Assembly: GCA_023135255.1 (NCBI GenBank)
Contig: JAGLTN010000635.1
Span: forward strand, 1-12,953
From: Planctomycetota bacterium
GTDB taxonomy: Bacteria; Planctomycetota; Phycisphaerae; Sedimentisphaerales; Anaerobacaceae
Length of the DNA stretch: 12,953 bases
Reading direction: 5' to 3'
This document shows, one piece after another, positions 1-6,317 of the stretch; the stretch's first letter is position 1, and the number at the start of each line of letters is the position of its first letter. Position numbers and translations under genes: made by a program. The notes under the pieces were generated by a model. The model saw nothing but the letters and a program-made list of their open reading frames with translations, did no database searches and was not told the origin of the DNA.

Positions 1-2012
1 AGAAGAGCAAGACTCCGGCGTTGGATAGTTTTGGCAGGGACCTTACACAGCTGGCTGTTGAGGACGAGTTGGATCCTGTTATCGGCAGGCAAAATGAAAT
101 AGAGCGTCTGATACAGATACTTTGCAGGCGTACCAAGAATAACCCTGTTTTGCTTGGTGAAGCCGGCGTTGGAAAGACCGCTATTGTCGAAGGGCTTAGT
201 CAGCAGATAATTCATAAAGATGTGCCGGAAATCCTCAGGGGTAAGAGAGTCGTTGTTCTTGATTTGGCGATGATGGTTGCCGGTACAAAATACAGAGGTC
301 AATTTGAGGAGAGAATTAAAGCTGTTATTAATGAAGTCAGGCGAGCAAAGAATGTAATTTTGTTTATCGATGAACTGCATACACTTGTAGGTGCAGGCGG
401 AGCAGAGGGTGCAATAGATGCATCCAATGTTTTGAAACCGGCATTGGCCAGAGGTGAAGTTCAGTGTGTTGGTGCTACAACTCTTGACGAATATAGAAAG
501 TATATCGAAAAAGACAGTGCTCTTGAGAGAAGATTCCAGACAATAATTGTTGACCCTCCTTCAAAAGAGGAAACAGTTGCTATTCTTAAGGGTCTAAGGG
601 ACAGGTATGAGGCTCACCACAGGGTAAGGTTTACAGATGAAGCACTTTATCAGGCGGTGGAATTTTCTACTCGTTATATTACAGGAAGATGTCTGCCTGA
701 CAAAGCTATCGATGTTATCGACGAGGCAGGGGCAAGAGTTCGTATAAAGAATATGACTCCTCCGCCGGATTTGACAAAAGTTGAAGATAAAATCGAAAAG
801 CTTCAGGTTGAAAAAGATGAGGCTGTCAAGGGCGCTGATTATGAGCGTGCCGCTTCTCTGAGAGATGAAGCTCAGCATTTGCTTGAAGAAAAATCGAAAA
901 TGCATAAAGAGTGGTACGAAAAAAATAAAGAGCAGACGGGTGTTGTTGATGAGGAGATCATTGCTGAGGTTGTCAGTAAGATGACAGGTGTTCCTCTTAC
1001 AAGGCTTGAGAAAAAGGAAGCACAGCGACTTCTTGAGCTTGAAAGCGAACTTCATAAAAGAGTTGTTTCCCAGGATGAGGCGATTATAGCGGTATCCAAG
1101 GCAGTAAGAAGAAGCAGAAGCGGTCTTAAGGATCCTAACAGACCGATGGGCAGTTTTGTGCTTGTTGGACCAAGTGGTGTTGGTAAGACTTTGCTTGCCA
1201 AGGCATTGGCGGAGTTTATGTTTGGTGATGAGAGTGCACTTGTTCAACTCGATATGAGTGAGTTTATGGAGAAACACAATGTCAGCAGGCTTGTGGGCGC
1301 TCCTCCCGGATATGTCGGTTATGAGGAGGGCGGTCAGCTTACTGAGAGAATCAGGCGCAGGCCTTATGCAGTTCTGCTGCTTGATGAAATTGAAAAGGCT
1401 CATGCTGATGTTTATAATATGCTGCTTCAGATCATGGATGAGGGAAGGCTTACGGATAGCTTCGGCAGGTATGTTGACTTTAAGAATGTGATTATTCTTA
1501 TGACCAGCAATATTGGTGCTGATCTTATCAGGAATCAGTCTGGCTTTGGTTTCGGCAAAAAGACTGTTGAGTCGAATTACGAGAGGATGAAAGAGCTTCT
1601 TAATAAAGAGATCGAACGTCACTTCAGACCTGAGTTTATTAACAGGCTTGATGATGTGATCGTATTTAAAGGTCTTACGAGAGAAGATCTGCAGATTATT
1701 ATTGATTATGAACTTGCGAAAGTGTTTAAACGTCTTGTTGAACATGGTCTGGAACTTGAGTTGACCGATTCTGCCAAAGAATTTTTGATTGATAAAGGTT
1801 ATAATCCTGAATTTGGTGCCAGACCTCTTAGAAGAGCTATCGGTCGTTATATTGAGGACCCCTTGTCAGAGGGGATGCTTAGGGGTGAGTTCAAGGATAA
1901 AAATCTTATTAAGATCGACGTTCTTGACGAAGAGCATCTCAAGATTGAAGGTGTTAAAGATAAGTCTAAAGCAAAGAAAGAATCAGAGAAGGCTATTGTT
2001 CAGCCTCAGTAA
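1..2012 (+). CDS. clpC: ATP-dependent Clp protease ATPase subunit ClpC (5' end outside window)
   Basis: Hsp100/ClpC AAA+ unfoldase that feeds proteins to ClpP in the cytoplasm. The reading frame is open from position 3 and starts inside the protein, so the N-terminal substrate/adaptor-binding repeat domain (roughly 150-170 residues in the family) is missing. Numbering from the TTG (Leu) codon at 21, the first AAA module has Walker A GEAGVGKT (46-53), Walker B with D117-E118 and an ERRF arginine-finger region (169-172). A UVR-like segment (about 266-292, with a [11 protein letters not shown] core) marks ClpC rather than ClpB. The second module has Walker A GPSGVGKT (383-390), Walker B LLLDE (452-456) and sensor-2 GAR (599-601). 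The SGFGFG loop (507-512) lies where ClpP-binding loops are found. A charged Lys/Glu-rich tail ends at TAA 2010-2012. Every catalytic motif looks intact. It stands alone before a strong terminator. Confidence 0.95.
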   Translation, partial: KSKTPALDSFGRDLTQLAVEDELDPVIGRQNEIERLIQILCRRTKNNPVLLGEAGVGKTAIVEGLSQQIIHKDVPEILRGKRVVVLDLAMMVAGTKYRGQFEERIKAVINEVRRAKNVILFIDELHTLVGAGGAEGAIDASNVLKPALARGEVQCVGATTLDEYRKYIEKDSALERRFQTIIVDPPSKEETVAILKGLRDRYEAHHRVRFTDEALYQAVEFSTRYITGRCLPDKAIDVIDEAGARVRIKNMTPPPDLTKVEDKIEKLQVEKDEAVKGADYERAASLRDEAQHLLEEKSKMHKEWYEKNKEQTGVVDEEIIAEVVSKMTGVPLTRLEKKEAQRLLELESELHKRVVSQDEAIIAVSKAVRRSRSGLKDPNRPMGSFVLVGPSGVGKTLLAKALAEFMFGDESALVQLDMSEFMEKHNVSRLVGAPPGYVGYEEGGQLTERIRRRPYAVLLLDEIEKAHADVYNMLLQIMDEGRLTDSFGRYVDFKNVIILMTSNIGADLIRNQSGFGFGKKTVESNYERMKELLNKEIERHFRPEFINRLDDVIVFKGLTREDLQIIIDYELAKVFKRLVEHGLELELTDSAKEFLIDKGYNPEFGARPLRRAIGRYIEDPLSEGMLRGEFKDKNLIKIDVLDEEHLKIEGVKDKSKAKKESEKAIVQPQ

Positions 2013-2037
2013 TTGAATTACGATGTGCAATCAAAAA

Positions 2038-2066
2038 GGCTCTGGTGAAAATCAGAGTCTTTTTTT
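2038..2066 (+). terminator. Rho-independent terminator of clpC, possibly bidirectional
   Basis: A 7-bp stem pairs 2038-2044 (GGCTCTG) with 2053-2059 (CAGAGTC, one G-U pair), with an 8-nt loop, and is followed at once by seven T (2060-2066). Five A (2033-2037) precede the stem, so the opposite strand also reads stem then T5. That could terminate the pseudopilin gene converging from the right, whose stop lies at 2093. Confidence 0.85.
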
Positions 2067-2092
2067 AATTTAGTGCTGATTATTATAGGTTA

Positions 2093-2551
2093 TCAGAATG
2101 GTTTTTTTTTCAGCAATTCAATTTCCTGTGGTTTTTGCTGAGTTGTAAAGATTTGTTTAAATTCCTTTTTTTCCATCCATTGTACTTCTCCATCTAATCT
2201 TAAAACTATAAATCCCTTGCCGACAAATGGCGAACGGTAGTTTCTTTCTGTATAGGCGAGAATTGTATCCGGCGGTGAGTCAAAATCAATCCACCTTGAT
2301 CTGTATTGCAGCCCGCCGAGCCTTAATGAGCCTTGCAAATCGTCTTTTATTTGCTGGATGTAAGATTCCGGAGGTACGGCGCCATAATTTTCTTTGTAGT
2401 CGTTTATGACAGTGCTAAGGCGATCCATGAATTTGATCGCTTCTGATTTGTTGATATAATCTTTGAAATTTACCATTGCCAAAACCGCAATCGTGGTAAT
2501 GGTTACTATAATAATAACCTCTGTCAGCATGGCTTTTTTGCGTTTCTTCAT
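2093..2551 (-). CDS. Pseudopilin-like protein with N-terminal membrane helix
   Basis: A 152-residue protein, start ATG 2551-2549, stop TAA at 2093. The N-terminus is very basic (MKKRKK) and is followed by AMLTEV and a hydrophobic helix (about residues 8-29, rich in Ile, Val and Thr), the layout of a type IV pilin/type II secretion pseudopilin leader with a Glu near mature position +5. Two things are off: the usual Gly before the cleavage site is absent (Lys6 or Ala7 instead), and the TL order before Glu is reversed to LT. The C-terminal part contains FIVLRLDGEVQWM, resembling the DG(H)V segment of planctomycete pseudopilins. If exported, the body would sit in the periplasm anchored by the helix. 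No good Shine-Dalgarno is seen. It lies about 100 nt downstream of the RNase HI-PurN gene on the same strand. Exact function is unknown. Confidence 0.7.
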   Translation of the reverse strand: MKKRKKAMLTEVIIIVTITTIAVLAMVNFKDYINKSEAIKFMDRLSTVINDYKENYGAVPPESYIQQIKDDLQGSLRLGGLQYRSRWIDFDSPPDTILAYTERNYRSPFVGKGFIVLRLDGEVQWMEKKEFKQIFTTQQKPQEIELLKKKPF

Positions 2552-2572
2552 GTTAAGCTTATCGGTTATTTT

Positions 2573-2637
2573 AAAAAAAAACTAAAAAAAATCAGTTTAT
2601 ACCCTTGAAGGGTAGTAAGTTCCCGCGGATAAACGGG
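2573..2637 (-). repeat. Intergenic palindrome, short hairpin and two A-runs; weak terminator candidate
   Basis: The roughly 100-nt gap after the RNase HI-PurN gene holds a perfect 15-nt palindrome (2600-2614, TACCCTT-G-AAGGGTA) and a CCCG/CGGG hairpin (2622-2625 with 2634-2637). Read on the - strand, the palindrome is followed 8 nt later by T8 (2591-2584) and then T9 (2581-2573). It could terminate the upstream gene or reduce read-through into the pseudopilin gene. The spacing between stem and T-run is longer than in a classic terminator, so the role is uncertain. Confidence 0.4.
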
Positions 2638-2652
2638 TGAATTCAATTGGGA

Positions 2653-3726
2653 TCAGTATATATGTACAATATTACTTTTAACAGCCAATTTTTTTTGTTC
2701 AAAAAGCTTTATTGCCAGCGGATATGCTATACATTCCTGCTCAAAGACTCTTGCTGCGAGTGTCTCGGCAGTGTCGTTATCTTTAACCGGACATCCTAAT
2801 TGTACAATAATTGGCCCTTTATCATATTTATTTGTACAGAAATGTACCGTACAGCCGCTTATTTTACATCCCGCTTTTAGAACAGCTTCATGGACATGAT
2901 GGCCCCACATTCCCTGTCCGCCGAAAGAAGGCAGCAGGGCAGGGTGTATATTCATAACCCGATATTTGTATTGCGTGGGGATTTTCCAAAGGCATAACCA
3001 ACCTGCCTGAATAACGAGGTCAACTTTTGCTGCGATGAGTTCTCTTTCTATTTGTTTGCTGAACAGGTCAATATCGGGGTAGTCTTTTTTCCGTATTATT
3101 TTTACGCCATAGCCGAGATTTTTAGTTCTTTCGACTCCTGCTACCGTTGAACGAGAGCTTATTACCAGCGATATTTCAGCGTTTAGTTCGCCTTTTTTAA
3201 TTTGCTCGTCAATGTTGATAAGAGTTCTTCCGCCGCCGCTGATTAACACTGCGATGCGTATTGGTTTTTGTTTTTTCTGCGAGGTCCGAGAATTGTTTTT
3301 AATTTCTACATCGGCTGAATTATCAAGAGCTTTGTTTACTAATGCGTCAGCTTCTTTGTTTTTATCGCGGTAAACGTGGGTGACCTGCCAACTGCCAAAA
3401 CCAGATAGAATATTCATTATCTGCTCGTAATATTCCTTCAAGCCGGCGTTTTTGACACGGTATTGACCATTTATTTGCTTTACTATCAGTTCGCTGTCAC
3501 TGAAAAGCTGTATTTCGTTGGCTCGGATTTCTTTCGCATGCTGGAGAGCTTTTAAAATACCGGTGTACTCAGCGATGTTGTTCGTAGCTTTGCCAAGGAA
3601 GAGACCTTTTGCGATGAGTTGCTTGCCGTTATCCGATGCGATGACAAAGCCACAAGCCGCTGGGCCTGGGTTGCCTCTGCTTCCGCCATCTGTATAAATG
3701 GTTATTTTTTTTGAAGATCCTGGCAA
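2653..3726 (-). CDS. purN: Fusion protein: RNase HI domain + PurN-like formyltransferase domain
   Basis: A 357-residue cytoplasmic protein made of two enzymes. Residues about 6-140 are an RNase HI domain, which cuts RNA in RNA-DNA hybrids: YTDGGSRGNPGP opening with D13, then NIAEY with E53, SDSEL with D77 and ADAL with D127, giving the full metal-binding set. A basic linker (about 145-154) leads to a glycinamide ribonucleotide formyltransferase fold (about 155-345), the third step of purine synthesis, with catalytic N259 and H261 in NIHPALLPSF and D302 in YDKGPII. The phosphate-loop motif is SGGGRT rather than the usual SGNGSN, so the substrate may differ from GAR. The start is TTG 3726-3724, chosen because an AAGGA lies 8 nt upstream and no in-frame ATG is nearby. 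It follows the zinc-ribbon gene on the same strand. Confidence 0.9.
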   Translation of the reverse strand: MPGSSKKITIYTDGGSRGNPGPAACGFVIASDNGKQLIAKGLFLGKATNNIAEYTGILKALQHAKEIRANEIQLFSDSELIVKQINGQYRVKNAGLKEYYEQIMNILSGFGSWQVTHVYRDKNKEADALVNKALDNSADVEIKNNSRTSQKKQKPIRIAVLISGGGRTLINIDEQIKKGELNAEISLVISSRSTVAGVERTKNLGYGVKIIRKKDYPDIDLFSKQIERELIAAKVDLVIQAGWLCLWKIPTQYKYRVMNIHPALLPSFGGQGMWGHHVHEAVLKAGCKISGCTVHFCTNKYDKGPIIVQLGCPVKDNDTAETLAARVFEQECIAYPLAIKLFEQKKLAVKSNIVHIY

Positions 3727-3734
3727 TTACTAAT

Positions 3735-3739
3735 TCCTT
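3735..3739 (-). promoter_or_regulatory. Shine-Dalgarno supporting the TTG start of the RNase HI-PurN gene
   Basis: AAGGA on the - strand, 8 nt ahead of TTG 3726-3724. It is the only good ribosome site near the beginning of the RNase H domain and fixes the unusual start codon. Confidence 0.65.
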
Positions 3740-3753
3740 AAATGCAATATTCT

Positions 3754-3801
3754 CAGAACTAAACATAAAGTAAGCTTAAATGCAAATGTCAGATAGTTCT
3801 G
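3754..3801. repeat. 8-bp inverted repeat between zinc-ribbon and RNase HI-PurN genes
   Basis: CAGAACTA (3754-3761) is perfectly complementary to TAGTTCTG (3794-3801), with a 32-nt loop that itself contains the 8-nt palindrome TAAGCTTA (3771-3778). A second pair, TGCAAA (3781-3786) and TTTGCA (3813-3818), overlaps it and would form an alternative, mutually exclusive stem. No T-run follows on either strand, so it is not a standard terminator. It could be an mRNA structure or a binding site, or chance. Confidence 0.35.
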
Positions 3802-3826
3802 CCTAAATCGTGTTTGCAGAAAAAAA

Positions 3827-4564
3827 CTATTCTTCGTGGTCCTGATTTAGAAAAAGTATCCTTGTACAGTTAGGACAGCGAAGAATGTCATCTTTTGTCA
3901 TCAGCAGGTTGACATTTTCAGCAGTTATTCCCATGAAACAACCGCCGCAGCTATATGGTCCTGTGCTATGACCAAGTCCTTCGACGGTTGCAAGTGCTTC
4001 ACCGTCATAGGTTTCTGCAACCCTGTTGAAAGTTTTAAGCGTCTCAGCGGGGATTTCTTTGGCAGTGCTGTCCCATTCGAGTTGTATGTTTTCGATCTCT
4101 TTCTGCAATTTTACAGCAGAGAGCTCCGAATCTTTTCTTATCTGCTCAAGTTTTTCTTTTTGTTCTTCGGTCTGTTTTTTGAGATCAGCACATTGGGCTT
4201 CATCTACCTCAAGGTCTTTGAACATGTCGAGTATTTGAGTTTCGATCTTGGAATTGTCTGCTCTTGAAGTATTAAGCTGAGTCAAAATAGCGGCATATTC
4301 CTTGTTTGTTTTAGCAGCATTTAAAGAAGCTCTTAACTTGGCGATGGATTCATCTTTTGTCTTTAGTTCTAATTCGAGACGATCGGCTTGTATCTTACTA
4401 AGCAGGAGCTCTTCTTTTTTTGCCTCAAAGCTGTTTTGAAGTGTTCTTATCATGTTTTCCTGGATAATCACATTTCTTCGACATCTTGTAAGCTTTGATT
4501 TTACTGCGCGCAGTCTGCTTTCAACACTTTGTAGTTTTATCAACCCATTTAACACAGGTCCCAT
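3827..4564 (-). CDS. C4-type zinc ribbon domain protein with long coiled coil (DUF164/zf-RING_7 family)
   Basis: A 245-residue protein, ATG 4564-4562, with AAGGAG 5 nt upstream; stop TAG at 3827. Residues about 8-175 are almost entirely heptad-like helix, rich in Leu, Lys, Glu and Gln, predicting a long antiparallel coiled-coil hairpin. The C-terminus carries a zinc ribbon with two CxxC pairs (C206/C209 in SCGGC and C230/C233 in CPNC), followed by a short acidic tail. This is the architecture of the DUF164/CT398-like family, whose role is poorly defined; RNA/DNA metabolism and flagellar/secretion links have been suggested for members. In Actinobacteria a member (Rv2229c) sits next to an RNase H-containing fusion gene. 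Here the next gene downstream is also an RNase H fusion. It is the first gene of its transcription unit, with a promoter-like sequence at 4612-4640. Confidence 0.88.
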   Translation of the reverse strand: MGPVLNGLIKLQSVESRLRAVKSKLTRCRRNVIIQENMIRTLQNSFEAKKEELLLSKIQADRLELELKTKDESIAKLRASLNAAKTNKEYAAILTQLNTSRADNSKIETQILDMFKDLEVDEAQCADLKKQTEEQKEKLEQIRKDSELSAVKLQKEIENIQLEWDSTAKEIPAETLKTFNRVAETYDGEALATVEGLGHSTGPYSCGGCFMGITAENVNLLMTKDDILRCPNCTRILFLNQDHEE

Positions 4565-4611
4565 TTGTACTCCTTGTAATGAGATGACAATAATTCACTT
4601 TTAAGCCCCTC

Positions 4612-4640
4612 ATTATGTTAATTCAGGTCAAGGTTGGCAA
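4612..4640 (-). promoter_or_regulatory. Sigma70-type promoter for the zinc-ribbon/RNase HI-PurN unit
   Basis: On the - strand, TTGCCA (4640-4635) is followed by a 17-nt spacer and CATAAT (4617-4612). Each hexamer matches consensus at five of six positions with ideal spacing. Transcription would begin about 40 nt upstream of the ATG at 4564. The rest of the 205-nt divergent gap (4565-4769) is AT-rich and must also hold the promoter of the peptidase gene, but no convincing -35/-10 pair is visible on the + strand. Confidence 0.55.
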
Positions 4641-4769
4641 CTGTTTTTTTTAGTTTTTCTTTTTGCCGCATTTTATTTTGAAATTTTAGTAGTGCTATAT
4701 TCTGGCTTAAACACCATTTACCTGAAGATTAGCTGGCATTTTGCTTTAATTTTAATATACTCACATTTT

Positions 4770-5870
4770 ATGAAAGATTTATTAAAAAAACTTGTTCAGG
4801 CAGATACGACGGCAGATAAAGGTGAAATTAAGGGAGCGGAGTTGATTAAAGAAGATTTAGAAAAATCATCTGTAGCCTGCGAAATTGATATCTGGGATGA
4901 AAACAGGGCTAATGTTTTTGCTCATGTTAAATCGAGTGGCGAAAGGGGGGCTTTGCTGTTTGTTTGTCATATAGATGTTGTGCCGCCTGGCAATGAAGAA
5001 TGGGTTAATCCGCCTTTTTCCGGGATGGAAAAAGAGGGTAAGATATATGGCAGGGGTTCGGTAGACATGAAGGGTGGAACTGTTGGCATCGTAATTGCCA
5101 TTAAGGAAATAGTTGAATCCGGAGTTGATCTTAAGGGCGATCTGATGTTTGTGGCTACCGCCGGCGAAGAAACTGACAGTTGCGGGGTTAGAAGGTTTGT
5201 GGACTCTTTCGGCGGTAAAATGCCGGCATTGGCGGGTGTTATTATTCCGGAGCCTACAAATTTTGAGGTGATAACTTCTCACAGGGGTTTATTTTGGGTA
5301 AAAATATCTACCAGGGGCAAGACAGCTCACGGTTCGATGCCGTATTTAGGGATTAACGCGATATCTTTGATGAACAGCCTTTTAACTGAGCTTGATAAGT
5401 ATAAGAGGGGTATAACCGGCGGTTTGTCTATGAGTATTAATACGATTTCCGGCGGCGAGGCTGTTAATGTCGTGCCTGATGAGTGCAGTATCGGGATTGA
5501 TTTCAGGACTACGCCTGAGTATACGTATGGCCGAATTATCTCTGATCTTGAAGATATTTTTTCAAAACTTAAAAGTGAGAATCCTGATTTCAATGCTGAA
5601 ATTAATATTGTCAGGCAGGTTGGATCGCTGAATAGTGATATTGAAAGCGAATTTGTTAAAGATTTTTGTCAGATTGTGAGTGCTCAAGAGACTACGAGTG
5701 CCAATTATGCTACAGATGGGCCATTTGTCGCGGAGTTTTCAGCACCGGTTGTTATTTGTGGTCCGGGTGATCCGCAATTGTGTCATAAACCTGATGAGTG
5801 TATCGATTTTTGTGATATTAAGAAAGCGGCTGGATATTATAAAGAACTTATATTAAAGTATCTGACATGA
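4770..5870 (+). CDS. M20-family zinc metallopeptidase/deacylase (ArgE/DapE/carboxypeptidase type)
   Basis: A 366-residue protein, ATG 4770, stop TGA 5868-5870. Two-metal M20 hydrolase, cleaving an amide bond of an N-acyl amino acid or small peptide. Visible ligands are H67 and catalytic D69 in CHIDVVP, bridging D99 in RGSVDMKGG, catalytic base E133 with E134 in AGEETD, E161 in IPEPTN, and H339 near the end in LCHKPDE. The central part (about 170-285, beginning with HRGLFWVKI) is the dimerisation lid with its HG (187-188). All expected ligands are present. Substrate cannot be fixed: ArgE (N-acetylornithine), DapE (succinyl-diaminopimelate) and general carboxypeptidases share this pattern. An in-frame GTG at 4692 would add 26 residues including a hydrophobic stretch, but conserved homology begins after 4770. 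Neither start has a clear Shine-Dalgarno. The gene converges with the Minf_1886 gene. Confidence 0.88.
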   Translation: MKDLLKKLVQADTTADKGEIKGAELIKEDLEKSSVACEIDIWDENRANVFAHVKSSGERGALLFVCHIDVVPPGNEEWVNPPFSGMEKEGKIYGRGSVDMKGGTVGIVIAIKEIVESGVDLKGDLMFVATAGEETDSCGVRRFVDSFGGKMPALAGVIIPEPTNFEVITSHRGLFWVKISTRGKTAHGSMPYLGINAISLMNSLLTELDKYKRGITGGLSMSINTISGGEAVNVVPDECSIGIDFRTTPEYTYGRIISDLEDIFSKLKSENPDFNAEINIVRQVGSLNSDIESEFVKDFCQIVSAQETTSANYATDGPFVAEFSAPVVICGPGDPQLCHKPDECIDFCDIKKAAGYYKELILKYLT

Positions 5871-5884
5871 CATCCGCATACTTT
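5855..5884. repeat. Inverted repeat spanning the convergent gene ends
   Basis: AAAGTAT (5855-5861) pairs perfectly with ATACTTT (5878-5884) around a 16-nt loop containing the peptidase stop codon; G-U and A-U pairs could lengthen the stem to about 10 bp in the + strand RNA. It lies where two genes converge with an 18-nt gap. There is no T-run, so a terminator role is only a guess. Confidence 0.3.
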
Positions 5885-5888
5885 GGTG

Positions 5889-6242
5889 TTAAAATTTAAA
5901 CTTATCTTTGAATACCGTTTGAAAATCGTAGACATCGTCAAAATCCTCAATGGTATCTGTGGGTTGTGCGCTCATCCATTTGTTTTCGATCATCATGTAA
6001 ACAATTTCACCAAAATCGCGAGTTGTCTTTACCCCATTTTTGTTTAGTACCAATTTCGCAAGTTTCCCCCAATTTTCAATAGCGAACAACTTTAAGCCTT
6101 GGCAAAGTATCTGTCCGCTGACGTGATCAGGTCGGTCGATCAAGTTTTCAACACTGTAGCTTAAGCCTTCGTAGACAAATTTAACTATTTCAGGGCTGAA
6201 GCGTCCATCTTTCAAAGCTATTTTGTCGAGGTTCTTCTTCAT
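5889..6242 (-). CDS. Minf_1886 family conserved hypothetical protein
   Basis: A 117-residue soluble protein, ATG 6242-6240, stop TAA at 5889. The pattern FVYEGLSYSVE, then RPDHVSGQ with LCQGLKLFA, then TTRDFGEIVYMMIE, and a closing DFDDVYDFQTVF matches the small family first named from Methylacidiphilum (Minf_1886), found mainly in Planctomycetes and Verrucomicrobia. No catalytic motif, membrane segment or metal site is evident. The conserved HVSGQ and DFGEIV blocks suggest a compact helical fold. Biochemical function is unknown. It is the last gene of the long - strand run, 75 nt after metG with a stem-loop in the gap, and it converges on the peptidase gene. The Shine-Dalgarno is weak (a GGGATGATG stretch ahead of the ATG). 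Confidence 0.82.
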   Translation of the reverse strand: MKKNLDKIALKDGRFSPEIVKFVYEGLSYSVENLIDRPDHVSGQILCQGLKLFAIENWGKLAKLVLNKNGVKTTRDFGEIVYMMIENKWMSAQPTDTIEDFDDVYDFQTVFKDKFKF

Positions 6243-6261
6243 TTTTCATCATCCCATCCAT

Positions 6262-6292
6262 AAGCTCCGAAGTTTTGTTATTGCCGGAGCTT
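6262..6292. repeat. Perfect 8-bp stem-loop between metG and the Minf_1886 gene
   Basis: AAGCTCCG (6262-6269) pairs with CGGAGCTT (6285-6292) around a 15-nt loop, in the 75-nt gap after metG. On the - strand it is not followed by T residues, so it is not a typical terminator. It may stabilise the metG mRNA 3' end or act as a processing or attenuation structure ahead of the last gene. Confidence 0.5.
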
Positions 6293-6317
6293 TGTAGAGT
6301 TACTGAGACAGCTTTTG

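Noticed and set aside
594..1745. 383-codon open frame on the - strand opposite clpC
   Set aside because: It lies wholly within clpC, whose motifs are unambiguous. The predicted protein has no recognisable domain and odd composition, as expected for an antisense shadow of a codon-biased gene.
4692..4769. GTG start giving a 26-residue hydrophobic N-terminal extension on the M20 peptidase
   Set aside because: No Shine-Dalgarno, and family similarity starts just after the ATG at 4770; most relatives are cytoplasmic. Kept only as a minor alternative.
4741..4769. Near-leaderless promoter for the peptidase gene (TAATAT at 4753-4758)
   Set aside because: No acceptable -35 is found 16-18 nt upstream, and AT-rich sequence gives such hexamers by chance.
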